Counted from the first letter of the stretch, positions 18,172 to 27,725 are shown. The stretch: DNA of 64,000 nucleotides from Labilithrix luteola (GCF_001263205.1 NZ_CP012333.1:5247001-5311000); one strand, 5' to 3'. Notes: generated by a model from the letters alone, not told the origin. Numbers and translations are program-made.

Positions 18172-18831
18172 GTGCTTGGGCCTCTTCGCAGGCAGCTCAG
18201 GGCCGTCGTCAAGGACGCCGTCTACCGCGCCATTCCGCGTTCTCGCCTAGTCCAGCGAGGGCGAACGGACCGTCGCCAGATCGCGCTCACGTTCGACGAC
18301 GGGCCAGACGAGCTCACGAATGCGTATCTCGATCGCCTCGATGAGCTGGACGTGCGCGCCACGTTCTTCCTGGTGGGCAAGTCGTGCGAGCGACGGCCAG
18401 AGCTCGCGCGCGAGTACGTGCGACGCGGTCATCAGGTGGCGAGCCACGGCTACGATCACTCGCACTTCACACGTCTGCCCTGGCGCGAGCTTCGAGAGCA
18501 GCTCCGACGAACCGAAGCGGTGCTAGGGCTGCGTTCGACGGCGCGGCGTTGGATCCGTCCGCCGTACGGCAACGTCGATGCGCGCGTTCTTGCGCAGCTG
18601 CTCGCTGGTGGCAACGTGCTGGCGATGTGGTCGCTCGACTCGCACGACTACGAGATCCGCGACGCTGCCGAGGTTGCGACGCGCTGTGCGGCGCGTCAGG
18701 TGTCGGCCGGTGAAGTCATTCTCCTCCACGAGGGGCAGACGTGGACACTCGAGGCGCTTCCTCGCATCGTTGGAGATCTGCGCGACGCCGGCTACGAGCT
18801 CGTCACCATGGCGAAGATGTTCGAGGTCTAG
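18172..18831 (+). CDS. Small polysaccharide deacetylase (NodB domain)
   Basis: A 219-residue protein that is almost entirely a NodB domain. It has TFDDGPDE (catalytic Asp and metal Asp), SHGYDHSHF (His-x3-His zinc ligands), RPPYGNVDARV (motif 3) and ILLHEG (motif 5 His), so all catalytic motifs are intact. It differs from the larger deacetylase in the same locus by having the canonical TFDDGP form. The start GTG 18172 gives a short basic N-terminus without a clear signal peptide. It is divergent from the preceding glycosyltransferase (57 bp between starts) and lies 3 bp before the next glycosyltransferase gene, so the two are probably co-transcribed. Confidence 0.88.
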   Translation: MLGPLRRQLRAVVKDAVYRAIPRSRLVQRGRTDRRQIALTFDDGPDELTNAYLDRLDELDVRATFFLVGKSCERRPELAREYVRRGHQVASHGYDHSHFTRLPWRELREQLRRTEAVLGLRSTARRWIRPPYGNVDARVLAQLLAGGNVLAMWSLDSHDYEIRDAAEVATRCAARQVSAGEVILLHEGQTWTLEALPRIVGDLRDAGYELVTMAKMFEV

Positions 18832-18834
18832 GTC

Positions 18835-20058
18835 GTGTCCCTAGTGACTCGCTCAGGAACGGGCTCGCTGCGGGTCCTCGTCATTACGAAGATCTTCCCG
18901 AACGCTGCGGAGCCGGCGTCGGCCCCGTTCAACCGGCAACAGATCGGCGCGCTCGCAAGACGGTGTCAGGTCGACGTTCTCGGCACGATCCCGTGGCATC
19001 CCGGAGCGGGGCTCCTTGCGGGGCGGACGAGCGCGGGGCGCCTCACGAAGGTCCCGGACCGCGAGGTGATCGACGGGATGGACGTTCGGCATCCGCGCAC
19101 GCTGTTCGTGCCGCGCATCGGTCATGGGCTGTGGGCACCTCTGTACTTCGCGTCGCTTGCGCCGCTCGTGCTCTCGTATCGCGGCAAGGTCGATGTGCTG
19201 CTGGGCACGTGGGCCTACCCCGATGGCGCCGCCGCCGTGGCTCTTTCGCGGCTCCTCGGTGTGCCCGCGGTGGTGAAGCTTCACGGGAGCGACATGAACA
19301 TGATCGCCAAGCTCCCGGGGCCGAGGCGGCTGCTCCGCCTCGCGCTACCCCAGGCGGCCCACGTCGTCGCCGTGAGCCGTGCGCTCGCCGAGGAGGCGTG
19401 TGCGCTGGGGGTGCCCGCCGATCGCGTCTCGGTGGTGATGAACGGAGTCGACGCCGAGCTCTTTCACCTTCGCGATCGCGGCGCCGCCCGCCGCGAGCTC
19501 GGGCTCGCCGAGAGCGCGCGGATCGTTCTCTTCGTAGGGAATCTCAAGGAGTCGAAGGGAGTGCTCGACCTCGCAGCCGCCTTCGAGCGGATCGCGGGCG
19601 CCCATCCCAGTATCCATCTCGCGATCGTCGGTGGTGGCGAGGCGAAGGCCGCGCTCGTCGCGCTGGCCGCGCGCTGGCCGGGACGTGTCATGCTCGCGGG
19701 GGCGAGGCCGCTCCGCGAGGTGCCGATCTGGATGGCGGCGTGCGATGTGCTTTCGCTGCCGAGCTGGGCAGAGGGCACGCCCAACGTGGTCCTCGAGGCG
19801 CTCGCTTCCGGGCGGCGCGTGATTGCCTCGGCGGTGGGCGGAATTCCGGACCTGATCACGGCTCCGGCGCTCGGTGAAGTCGTCGCCGCGCGCGACGTCG
19901 ACGCGCTCGCGGCGGCGCTCGGTCGCGCCGCCATGCTCGACTACGATCCGGCAGCCGTCGCGGCGCTCGGGGCGCGCGGGAGCTGGGCGGACAGCGCCGA
20001 ACGGCTGCTCGATGTGCTCGATCGCGCGAAAGGGCCGGCCACTCGGGCGGCTCTCTAG
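18835..20058 (+). CDS. Glycosyltransferase family 4
   Basis: A 407-residue GT-B enzyme. The C-terminal domain shows the Glu-x7-Glu motif of GT4 (EGTPNVVLEALASGRRVIAS), preceded by VLFVGNLKESKGV and VGGGEAKAAL, all typical of retaining nucleotide-sugar transferases. The N-terminal domain has LVITKIFPNAAEPASAPFNRQQ, like the acceptor domain of EPS glycosyltransferases. GTG 18835 was taken as start because it sits 3 bp after the deacetylase stop; GTG 18844 is an alternative. It should transfer a hexose during synthesis of the lipid-linked repeat unit at the inner face of the cytoplasmic membrane. It converges on the flippase gene. Confidence 0.9.
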   Translation: MSLVTRSGTGSLRVLVITKIFPNAAEPASAPFNRQQIGALARRCQVDVLGTIPWHPGAGLLAGRTSAGRLTKVPDREVIDGMDVRHPRTLFVPRIGHGLWAPLYFASLAPLVLSYRGKVDVLLGTWAYPDGAAAVALSRLLGVPAVVKLHGSDMNMIAKLPGPRRLLRLALPQAAHVVAVSRALAEEACALGVPADRVSVVMNGVDAELFHLRDRGAARRELGLAESARIVLFVGNLKESKGVLDLAAAFERIAGAHPSIHLAIVGGGEAKAALVALAARWPGRVMLAGARPLREVPIWMAACDVLSLPSWAEGTPNVVLEALASGRRVIASAVGGIPDLITAPALGEVVAARDVDALAAALGRAAMLDYDPAAVAALGARGSWADSAERLLDVLDRAKGPATRAAL

Positions 20059-20114
20059 CTTCCAGCGATGTCCCAAACACGGCACCCCGCGAGCCATATT
20101 CGCGAAGCGCTCGC

Positions 20115-21689
20115 TCACGGCTCGGGGGTCGGGGCGACCGCTGTGCGGCGGAGGCGCTGACCCGCCCTTCGCACGATCGCGGCCTGCAGTTCGGGAACCC
20201 CCGTCATGAGGAGCGCCGCGAACACGGCCGCGCTTCCGAGCGCGAGGAGGAAGAAGACCCGGTAGGTCGAGATCGGGACGAACACGAGCCCAGAGACCAG
20301 AGCGAGGTAGGTCAGCCCGAGGCGCACGGCGCGCGCATGCATCCGGTAATACGCGCCCGGCGTCAGCCCGAGGTCGTCCTTGAGGAGAAGCGGAAATGCG
20401 ACCCCGCGGAAGAAGGCAAGGGGGATGGCCGTGCCGAGCGCCACGCCGAAGACGCCGAGCGGCTTCACGAGGACGACGCTCAGCCCGAGGTTGGTGATCG
20501 CTTCGGCGACGGTAAGGATGGTGAGGCCGCGCAGCTTCCCGCGTCCTAGGAGGAACGCCGAGCTCGGTCCGCTGAGGAGCGCGATGTAATACCCGGGCAC
20601 GACGATGAGAAGGATCTGACCGCTCGTCGTGACCCATGGTTTGTGGAGCCAGAGCACGAGGAACTGCGGGCCGAGCACGGCGATGTTGACGAGGACGAAC
20701 GAAGCCACGAGTCCGGTCACGAAGCTGGAGATGCGGAGCAGGTCGACGTTGCTCTTCTTGTCGCCGCTCTCTGCGAGCCCAGAAAAGCGAGGCATGAGCA
20801 CGGCCGCGATCGTGCCGATCGCCATGAAGGAGACGCTCGCGAGGCGGGTTCCGACGCCGAAGATCGAGATGCTGATCGGGCTCTCGGGAAGGAGATAGCC
20901 GATGACGCCGGCGTCGAGCTGGAAGCGCACGACGTCGGCGACCATGATGAGCGTGACCGCCGCGCCCATGGTGACGAGCTTCCGCACCATGGCGCGATCG
21001 GCGCGGAGCGGATTGAGCTGGCGCACTGCGGGGGAGATGTAGAGCGCGGCGAAGGCCGACACGGCGGCGCGCGTGCTCGTCTCGCCGAGCGTCAGCAGCG
21101 CCAGCACCTCATAGGACAGCTCGCGCCGGTACGCGAAGTAGACGACGAGTCCGAGCTTGAACACCGAGTAGGTGCAGATCTCGGCGGTGTCGTGGATCCA
21201 GTGCATCGAGCGCATGCGGAGCGCCGCTACGAAAGGCCGCGACCCGAGCTCGAACACCATCGCGGCGCCCAGCGTCACGATGGTGAACGTGTGGCCGCTC
21301 GCGATGGTAGGGAAGAAATGCGGTAGGACGCGGGTCAGCGCGAGGGTCGTCAGGAGCGCGGTCGCCGCGAGGCACGTGAAGATCGCCGCGGACGTGTTCA
21401 TGACGTTGGCGAGGTCGCCCGCGTCGCCGCGTCCCTCCGCGCCCGCGCCGTATTTCACGGTTCCCGCGGAGGTACCCAGGTCCAGCAGGCGCAGGTAACT
21501 GATGAACGAATTGATGAGGAGCCACCCGCCGTAGGCCGAGTCGCCGAGCCCGAAAAGGATCGCCGGGGTGACCAGGAAGGACCCTGCCGTGGCGACCGCG
21601 GTGCTGATCTGCGAAACGACGACGTTCGCGATCGTCCTCCGTCGCGAAGGGGGCTTCAGCTTTGCGGGCGGCGTGGACACACTCGACAC
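20115..21689 (-). CDS. Wzx-type lipid-linked oligosaccharide flippase (MOP superfamily)
   Basis: A 524-residue polytopic membrane protein with roughly a dozen to fourteen hydrophobic segments. The opening region (ISTAVATAGSFLVTPAILFG) and LRLLDLGTSAGTVKYGA match the first helices of Wzx/RfbX flippases, where a DLG motif is common. It would flip undecaprenyl-linked repeat units to the periplasm for polymerisation by the Wzy-like protein of this locus. The frame is open much further upstream (to about 22850), but that extension is antisense to the next gene. GTG 21689 gives a normal N-terminus and leaves a 42-bp divergent promoter gap. GTG 21680 is also possible. Confidence 0.88.
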   Translation of the reverse strand: MSSVSTPPAKLKPPSRRRTIANVVVSQISTAVATAGSFLVTPAILFGLGDSAYGGWLLINSFISYLRLLDLGTSAGTVKYGAGAEGRGDAGDLANVMNTSAAIFTCLAATALLTTLALTRVLPHFFPTIASGHTFTIVTLGAAMVFELGSRPFVAALRMRSMHWIHDTAEICTYSVFKLGLVVYFAYRRELSYEVLALLTLGETSTRAAVSAFAALYISPAVRQLNPLRADRAMVRKLVTMGAAVTLIMVADVVRFQLDAGVIGYLLPESPISISIFGVGTRLASVSFMAIGTIAAVLMPRFSGLAESGDKKSNVDLLRISSFVTGLVASFVLVNIAVLGPQFLVLWLHKPWVTTSGQILLIVVPGYYIALLSGPSSAFLLGRGKLRGLTILTVAEAITNLGLSVVLVKPLGVFGVALGTAIPLAFFRGVAFPLLLKDDLGLTPGAYYRMHARAVRLGLTYLALVSGLVFVPISTYRVFFLLALGSAAVFAALLMTGVPELQAAIVRRAGQRLRRTAVAPTPEP

Positions 21690-21731
21690 GATGTGGCCCG
21701 TTGCTATCGGATGCCAGGAGGGAATGACGAG

Positions 21732-22730
21732 ATGAAGGCGCCATCCACAGACGGCAAAGCTGCCGCGCCACTGCGGTGGGCTCGTGCTCGGCGCGTTCTG
21801 TTCTGGGCGATCGTCGTCGAGCTCGCGTGCTTCGCATTCTTCCTTGCGATCCTGGGGATCGGCGAGCGATCGCGCGTCGCGCTGCTGGCGCTCTACGCGC
21901 CTCGCCAACCGGTCCTCGTCGCGACGGTGCTGGCGGCGGTCGTCGCGCCGCTCACGAAGCGCCGGCTTCTCGTCGGTCTCCAAGGCGTTGCCTGTCTCAT
22001 CGCGCTGTTTCCGGTGATGGGGCTCCATCTCGGCGGCGCCCGCGCGTCCGAGTTTCCTGTCCGCCTCGCGAGCTACAACGTCTTCTTCGGCAGGCTCGGC
22101 CGCCCCGCGCTGCTCGACGAGATCGGTGCCATGCAGGCGGATATCATTCTTCTCCAGGCCACGTACTCCTCGATGGGCGAGCGCGTGAAGGCGAGATTTC
22201 CGGATCGCTCGACCCACGAGTGCGACGACTTTCTCCTCATCACGCGCTACCCGATCGTGAAGGTGGAGGAGCCCCCGCCGCTCGCCGACGGAACGCCTGC
22301 CAAGTTCGTCGGCTACGTGCTCGAGACCGACGCCGGACCACTTCGCGTGTTCAACGTCCATCCTTTCTCGCCGCGGCAAGCGCTGTTCGATGACGATCAG
22401 ACCAACGACAACATCCGGCATCGGGAGGAGCAGATCGCGGCCGTCATGGCTGCCGTACGTCGCGACGACATTCCGTTCGTGATCGCCGGTGACACCAACC
22501 TCCCAGGACTGAGTGCGACGGGCCGCCGCTACCTCGGCGATCTCCACGATGCCTTCGACGACGTCGGCTTCGGCTTCGGCTACACGTTTCCGGCGAAGCG
22601 CCCCTGGATGCGCATCGATCGTGCCTTCGCGTCGGACCGCATCCACTTCGTCGATGCCCGCGTCGGAAAGCAGGGCGCGTCGGACCATCGGGCACTGTTC
22701 GTCGAATTCGAGATCGACTCGCATCGCTGA
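21732..22730 (+). CDS. Membrane-anchored endonuclease/exonuclease/phosphatase (EEP) domain protein
   Basis: A 332-residue protein with three N-terminal hydrophobic segments (about residues 25-100) followed by an EEP domain. ATG 21732 is preceded by an AGGAGGG ribosome site at 21716-21722, which decides the start over upstream ATG 21693. The EEP hallmarks present are SYNVFF, GDTNLPG (Asp-x-Asn) and SDHRALF. The usual metal-binding Glu of the LLQE motif is replaced by Ala (LLQATYSS), so catalysis may be altered or lost. Similar membrane-tethered EEP proteins occur in polysaccharide loci, but the substrate is unknown. It is divergent from the flippase gene and followed 34 bp later by the deacetylase-like gene. 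Confidence 0.78.
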   Translation: MKAPSTDGKAAAPLRWARARRVLFWAIVVELACFAFFLAILGIGERSRVALLALYAPRQPVLVATVLAAVVAPLTKRRLLVGLQGVACLIALFPVMGLHLGGARASEFPVRLASYNVFFGRLGRPALLDEIGAMQADIILLQATYSSMGERVKARFPDRSTHECDDFLLITRYPIVKVEEPPPLADGTPAKFVGYVLETDAGPLRVFNVHPFSPRQALFDDDQTNDNIRHREEQIAAVMAAVRRDDIPFVIAGDTNLPGLSATGRRYLGDLHDAFDDVGFGFGYTFPAKRPWMRIDRAFASDRIHFVDARVGKQGASDHRALFVEFEIDSHR

Positions 22731-22764
22731 CGGCGTGCGCTGGTTATGCTGAGCGCCGAACGCG

Positions 22765-23880
22765 ATGGGCCTCCTCAAGAAGCTTCGCAGCAAGCACTTC
22801 GATCGATGGCTGCCAGGCTGGGCTCGGCACGTCGCATGGCGATCGCTCACACGGCGCTACGACGGTCCACGGCATCTCATCTTCGCGCTGTGCGACCACT
22901 ACGAGCCCCTGTGGGGGCGCGCGGACGAGGAGAGGGGCAAAGGGCGCGTCCGCGCCTGGCAGGAGGGATATCCTCGCCTCGTCGATCGCTATCGCGACGC
23001 CGACGGCTTCAGGCCGCGACATTCGTTCTTTTTTCCCGGCGAGCAGTACCGCCCGCACTCTCTCGATGCTCTCGCCGGCCTCGCGCGCAAAGGCCTCGGG
23101 GAGGTCGAGGTGCATCTCCATCACGACGGCGACACGGCTGCGACGCTCGAGCCTCAGCTGCTCGAAGCGCTCGCGAACTACGCGAAGCACGGCCATCTCG
23201 CGCGCGATGCCGATGGCCGTCTCCGCTACGCCTTCATCCACGGCAACTGGGCGCTCGCGAACGCACGGACCGACGGCCGATGGTGCGGAGTGGACGACGA
23301 GGTACCGCTTCTCTTCAGGACGGGCTGTTTCGCTGATTTTACTTTCCCATCGGCGCCCGATCAGTGCCAACCCAACATCGTGAACCGGATCTACTGGCCG
23401 GCCGGCGATCTCTCTTCCAAGCGCTGCTACGAGTCCGGAGAGCCGGCGCGGGTCGGCCACGTGAAAGACGATCGCATCCTGCTCGTGCAAGGCCCGCTCG
23501 CGTTGTCGCGGCGTCGGGATCGTCTCGGGATACGCATCGAGAGCGCAGAGGTCCGCGCCAACGATCCGGCCACGCCCGAGCGCGCGCGGACCTGGCTCGA
23601 GCAGGCCATCCACGTCGAGGGGCGGCCGGAGTGGGTCTTCGTGAAGCTCCACACGCACGGCGCGCCCGAGGCGGAGGCCGCTTCACTCCTCGGCAAGGGG
23701 GGGGACGCGCTGCATCGCATTCTCACGACGCAGTACAACGACGGCAAGACGTGGCAGCTCCACTACGTGACCGCGCGCGAGATGTACAACATCGCCATTG
23801 CCGCGATGGAGGGGCGTTCGGGCAACCCGAACGATTGCCGCGATCACGTTCTCCCTCCGCCGCCCGCCGCGACGGCGTGA
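22765..23880 (+). CDS. Conserved polysaccharide-locus protein, deacetylase/glycosidase-fold-like
   Basis: A 371-residue soluble protein without a signal peptide. The N-terminal part reads HLIFALCDHYEPLWG and then RHSFFFPGEQY, followed by EVEVHLHHDGDTA. The Asp-His near the start of a beta-strand and the HLHHDGD segment recall the glycoside hydrolase/deacetylase beta/alpha-barrel fold. I recall proteins of this pattern from exopolysaccharide clusters, but the match is by eye. It lies in the middle of the EPS locus, 34 bp after the EEP gene. Its last 37 bp overlap the 3' end of the convergent GT2 gene. A role in editing the polysaccharide is inferred only. Confidence 0.6.
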   Translation: MGLLKKLRSKHFDRWLPGWARHVAWRSLTRRYDGPRHLIFALCDHYEPLWGRADEERGKGRVRAWQEGYPRLVDRYRDADGFRPRHSFFFPGEQYRPHSLDALAGLARKGLGEVEVHLHHDGDTAATLEPQLLEALANYAKHGHLARDADGRLRYAFIHGNWALANARTDGRWCGVDDEVPLLFRTGCFADFTFPSAPDQCQPNIVNRIYWPAGDLSSKRCYESGEPARVGHVKDDRILLVQGPLALSRRRDRLGIRIESAEVRANDPATPERARTWLEQAIHVEGRPEWVFVKLHTHGAPEAEAASLLGKGGDALHRILTTQYNDGKTWQLHYVTAREMYNIAIAAMEGRSGNPNDCRDHVLPPPPAATA

Positions 23881-24884
23881 GCGGCCCAGTCGGGTTTGAG
23901 TGCGTACTGCACCAAACCGACACCGAATCCGACTCCGTGGGAGAGATGGAGGACTGGAAAGATCGCAGCCACCGCCGGAGCGAGCGTCCAGCCGTGACGC
24001 CGCGACACGCGGAGGGCCTCCACCGCGACGAGCGCGCCATAGGCCCCGAAGGCGAGCGGCGCGCGCCGGCGCCACGAGGGCTTCAGGAGTAGCGCTCCTC
24101 CCGCCGTGACCATCAAGAAGGGGATGGCCGGGCGCGGAGTCGGGAAGGTCTTGTGCTTGAGAAGCGTACGGGCGCGTCCTTGTCCGTACCTGAAGTACTG
24201 GCGCGAGAGGCTGCGGAAGGAGTCGCGCGGGTAGTAGTGCACCACGATTTTCTTGCTGAGATAGATCTTGCCTCCCCCCGCGAGGATGCGCTGGTTCAGC
24301 TCGGCGTCCTCGTTCGTGATCGCCATCGGGTCGTAGCCGCCGGCCGCTTCGAACACGCGCTTCCGGAACGCGCCGAGGAACACGGTGTCGACGAAGCCCT
24401 CGGCGTCCGCGTTGCGATAGCGCGCTCCGCCCACCGCGACGGGGCTGTCGAGCGCCGCGCAAAGCGCACGCTGGAACCAGGTCTTGGGCCGAGCGCGCTG
24501 CGCCCCGCCGACGTTGGCGGCGCCGGTCGCTTCGAGGACGGCGATGCACTGTCGCACGTAGTCGGTCGCGTACCGCGCGTGGACATCCATGCGAATGATG
24601 ATCTCGCCGCGGGCCTCGGCGATCACCGCGTTCATGGCCGCTGCCTGCAGCCTGCGAGGATTGTCGATGACGCGAACGCGAGGAGCGCCTGGCCACTGCG
24701 AGACGATGCGGCCTATGATCTCCCGAGTGCCGTCGGTGCTCATGCCGTCGCCGATGAGCACCTCGATGCTTGCCGGCGGATAGTCCTGCGCGAAGATGTC
24801 AGCGAGGCACGCCTCGATGTGGCGTTCCTCGTTGAAGCACGGAATCGCGATGGTCACGACCGGTCCGCTCGACACGTTGTCCAT
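23844..24884 (-). CDS. Glycosyltransferase family 2 (ExoA-like), membrane-associated
   Basis: A 346-residue protein starting with the GT-A signature VTIAIPCFNEERHIEACL, then EVLIGDGMSTDGTREI, the metal-binding region IIRMDVHARY (Asp-x-His) and TNEDAELNQRI (Glu-Asp catalytic-base region). The C-terminal 80 residues contain two or three hydrophobic segments. This layout, with the Arg-Tyr-Gly-Gln-Gly region, resembles ExoA of succinoglycan synthesis, an inverting glucosyltransferase that acts on lipid-linked sugars. It is transcribed alone on the minus strand. Its start faces the CapK-like gene, and its 3' end overlaps the neighbouring plus-strand gene by 37 bp. Confidence 0.87.
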   Translation of the reverse strand: MDNVSSGPVVTIAIPCFNEERHIEACLADIFAQDYPPASIEVLIGDGMSTDGTREIIGRIVSQWPGAPRVRVIDNPRRLQAAAMNAVIAEARGEIIIRMDVHARYATDYVRQCIAVLEATGAANVGGAQRARPKTWFQRALCAALDSPVAVGGARYRNADAEGFVDTVFLGAFRKRVFEAAGGYDPMAITNEDAELNQRILAGGGKIYLSKKIVVHYYPRDSFRSLSRQYFRYGQGRARTLLKHKTFPTPRPAIPFLMVTAGGALLLKPSWRRRAPLAFGAYGALVAVEALRVSRRHGWTLAPAVAAIFPVLHLSHGVGFGVGLVQYALKPDWAAHAVAAGGGGRT

Positions 24885-24918
24885 TCATCGCGACGTTAAC
24901 CATGGGAGGCTCACGTCG

Positions 24919-26280
24919 ATGGATGTCTACGGCCATCTCTTTCGTGGGGTGCTCTTCCCGCTGTGGGAAGGGGTGATTCGACGCCGCCCCACGCTCGGCA
25001 AGCTCCGCTCGCTCCAGCAGACCGAGTGGCTCTCCACCGAGAGGCTCATCGAGCTTCAGCTGAGCGAACTGCGCGGCCTCGTCGATCACGCGGATCGGCA
25101 CGTTCCCTACTATCGGGAACGCTTTGCTGCGGCCGGGGTCGACGTCCGAGAGCTGCGAACGATGAACGACGTGCTGCGACTCCCGCTTCTGACTCGAGAA
25201 GACGCGCAGTCGTCCGAAGCGACGCGGCGATCGACGAGCGCTCCGGTCGTCGAGATCCGCAAATCCACGAGCGGCACCCTCGGTCTTCCCCTTTCGTTCG
25301 GCTACGAGCGCGCCTCCGAAGACTGGCGGCAGGCGGTTCGGCTGCGAAGTTACGCATGGGCGGGCTATCGGCCGGGGATGCGCACCTTCCACTTCTGGGG
25401 ACCCGGCGCGCGGCAGGAGGGCTGGCGGAAAGCGAAGGTCGACATCGATCACTCGCTACGGCGGGACCGCTATGTCGATTGTTCCGTGCGTTCGGCCGAG
25501 CGATTGGACGAGGCGATCGCGGAGCTGAAGCGCTTTCGGCCGCAGACGATCATCTGCTTCTCGTCGGCAGGCGCCGACCTCGCACGCCGCGTGGTCGAGA
25601 CGGGGGCGCGGTCGTGGGGCACGATTCCCGTCCTGTGCGGAGCCGAGGCGCTCGTGCCTTCGGATCGGAAGGTGATGGAGGAGGCGTTCGGTCCCGCCGT
25701 CTTCGAGACCTATGGCTCGCGCGAGGTGATGCTCATGGGCGCGGAATGCGCGGAGCACGATGGGCTTCACATTCCGATGGAGAACGTCATCGTCGAGGTC
25801 GTCGTGCGTGAAGGCGGAACGGTTCGCCATGCCGCTCCTGGTGAGGTGGGGGAGATTGCGGTCACGGATCTGCACAATCGAGCGATGCCGTTCATCCGGT
25901 ACCTCAACGGTGATCGTGCCGTGGCTGGCGATGATGCGCCCTGTGCTTGCGGTCGCGGCCTTCGTCGTCTGCGCGCCATCGAGGGGCGCGTCGCGGCGAT
26001 GCTGAGGGATGGGAGCGGCGCTCCCGTCGGCGGGCTCTTCGTACACGCCCTCCTCGCGCACGTGGGACATGCGTTTCGCGGATTCCAGGTGGTGCAGCGC
26101 GCCGATGGAACCGTCACGCTGCGCTTGGTGAAGAGCAACGGGTTCGACGAGCCTGCGCACCGCTATCTGCTCGACGGCTTTCAGAAGTACTTGAAGGGCG
26201 CCCCCGTCATCAGCGAGTTCTGGAGCGAGCTCCCGGTCAGCAGCAGCGGCAAGAGGCAGGTCATCCTTCGCGAAGCTTGA
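24919..26280 (+). CDS. CapK/PaaK-like adenylate-forming protein of a polysaccharide locus
   Basis: A 453-residue member of the phenylacetate-CoA ligase-like family. Visible motifs are the phosphate-binding loop KSTSGTLGLPL, FETYGSREVM (the YGxxE-like nucleotide motif) and GEIAVTDLHNRAMPFIRY. CapK-type members are common in capsule and EPS clusters, where they probably activate or attach a substituent; the substrate is unknown. ATG 24919 follows a GGGAGGC ribosome site at 24904-24910 with 8-nt spacing, which is much better than the upstream in-frame starts. The C-terminus ends in the SSSGKRQVI pattern that carries the catalytic Lys in this superfamily. It converges on the Wzy gene. Confidence 0.85.
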   Translation: MDVYGHLFRGVLFPLWEGVIRRRPTLGKLRSLQQTEWLSTERLIELQLSELRGLVDHADRHVPYYRERFAAAGVDVRELRTMNDVLRLPLLTREDAQSSEATRRSTSAPVVEIRKSTSGTLGLPLSFGYERASEDWRQAVRLRSYAWAGYRPGMRTFHFWGPGARQEGWRKAKVDIDHSLRRDRYVDCSVRSAERLDEAIAELKRFRPQTIICFSSAGADLARRVVETGARSWGTIPVLCGAEALVPSDRKVMEEAFGPAVFETYGSREVMLMGAECAEHDGLHIPMENVIVEVVVREGGTVRHAAPGEVGEIAVTDLHNRAMPFIRYLNGDRAVAGDDAPCACGRGLRRLRAIEGRVAAMLRDGSGAPVGGLFVHALLAHVGHAFRGFQVVQRADGTVTLRLVKSNGFDEPAHRYLLDGFQKYLKGAPVISEFWSELPVSSSGKRQVILREA

Positions 26281-26299
26281 CTGCAATTTGGACAGTTCT

Positions 26300-27709
26300 T
26301 CAGTGAGCGCTCATCGCCGCCACGCGAACGGAGATGATGGACGCGACGGCCAGGACACACGTTCCAGCGAGGTCTCGCTTCGTGACGCGGACCTCGAATT
26401 CGGGGTGCACCGCGCGAACCGCGATGTAGAGCGCTCCCGGAAGGGCAAGCCACACGAAGAAGATGGTCTTGTAGATGAACGACAAGAAGAACACGCCGGC
26501 GTGGAGGGCAAGCATCGACGCGGCGAGCGCCTCGGCGAAGAGGAGAGTGCCGGGGTCGAGCCCGGGCGGCGGGCGCCGCACGATGGCGAAGGGGACCTTC
26601 GTCGTCATCCAGACGAGGCCACACCAGACGAGAAAACCGGGGACCCCCAGCTCCGTGGCGATGAGCAAGTACGAGTTGTGCGCCGCCATGTTCATCGGGT
26701 TCTCCTTCGCGAACTGAGCGACGCCGATCCCGACCAAGGGATGGCTTTTCAGCAGCTGGAGCCCTTCGGCAAGGATCTCGGCGCGCTCCGCGGAGGACGA
26801 GTCGGCGTCCGTTCCGGAGCGCCACGACAGGACGACGAGTGGAGCCGTCATCATGGCGCCGGCGATGACGGCCCACCATCCGTACCGGCGGACCAACATG
26901 CTCACGACCGCGATGCCAACGACGATCTGGCCGCCGCGCGATTGGGTGAGGACGACGGCCCAAACGCTGACGAACAGGAACAGACCCAGCAGGAAGAGGG
27001 TCAACAGGCGCTTGCCGCCACGCACGGCGTCCGCATCGCTGGCTTTCGAACCGAACATGAAGAGGAACGGGAGGAGCGCGCCGATGATCACCGCCAGCTC
27101 GTTCGGATCGTCGAGCTGCCCGCGCCAGCGCACACGTCCCTGTGTGCTGATCGTCCCGAGCAACCCGACCCGCTCGCAGACGTAGTCGCTGCCAGGCACG
27201 CCGCCCTCCGATTCGCAGAGCCGGGCACCCTCACACGCGCGACCGTCGGGTATCATGGCAGGCTCCGAGCCCGGCTCCGAAGGATCCTCGTGCAGTTCGA
27301 CGCACTGCCGCGGTTGCTCCCCCTGGTGGATCGCCACAACGGAGATGAACGCGAGGCACGCGAGGAGCACGGCCATCAGCGCTCGCAGCCGCTTCATCGT
27401 TCCGAACGCGAAGACGAACAGCAGCATGAAGAACGGGCCGAGCGTGATACTCCATCCCGCGCTCAGTCCTCGGTCGAGGCCCAGGCGGGCCACGGAGACG
27501 GCATAGGCCAACGCGCAAACCGCGGCGAGCCAGGGCAACTGTGGTGACGCCGCGGAGTCAGGACGTCGGCGCAACGTCTCCCAGCCGACGCCGGCCGCCG
27601 TGAGCGTGCTCAGAGCCTCGAGCGAGTGGAGCCCAGCGACCTCCGGCCACAGGTCCATGGGCCGGAGGAGGAGGAACACGACCAAGAAGAGTGCGCCGAT
27701 GAACGCCAT
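26300..27709 (-). CDS. O-antigen ligase/Wzy-type polysaccharide polymerase
   Basis: A 469-residue polytopic membrane protein with about ten to twelve hydrophobic segments. The Wzy_C (O-antigen ligase) signature is clear: VVLTQSRGGQIVVG, then HPLVGIGVAQF and AAHNSYLLIATELGVPG. A periplasmic loop around residues 140-180 carries four cysteines and many acidic residues, which is unusual and may be disulfide-bonded. It would polymerise or ligate repeat units flipped by the Wzx of this locus. It is the last gene of the long minus-strand run that begins with the Wza-like gene at 32567, 16 bp after the heparinase-like gene. Confidence 0.87.
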   Translation of the reverse strand: MAFIGALFLVVFLLLRPMDLWPEVAGLHSLEALSTLTAAGVGWETLRRRPDSAASPQLPWLAAVCALAYAVSVARLGLDRGLSAGWSITLGPFFMLLFVFAFGTMKRLRALMAVLLACLAFISVVAIHQGEQPRQCVELHEDPSEPGSEPAMIPDGRACEGARLCESEGGVPGSDYVCERVGLLGTISTQGRVRWRGQLDDPNELAVIIGALLPFLFMFGSKASDADAVRGGKRLLTLFLLGLFLFVSVWAVVLTQSRGGQIVVGIAVVSMLVRRYGWWAVIAGAMMTAPLVVLSWRSGTDADSSSAERAEILAEGLQLLKSHPLVGIGVAQFAKENPMNMAAHNSYLLIATELGVPGFLVWCGLVWMTTKVPFAIVRRPPPGLDPGTLLFAEALAASMLALHAGVFFLSFIYKTIFFVWLALPGALYIAVRAVHPEFEVRVTKRDLAGTCVLAVASIISVRVAAMSAH

Positions 27710-27725
27710 GATTCGAGCTCGCGCC

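Noticed and set aside
21690..22850. N-terminal extension of the flippase frame
   Set aside because: It is antisense to the EEP gene and has no hydrophobic segments; GTG 21689 gives a normal Wzx start.
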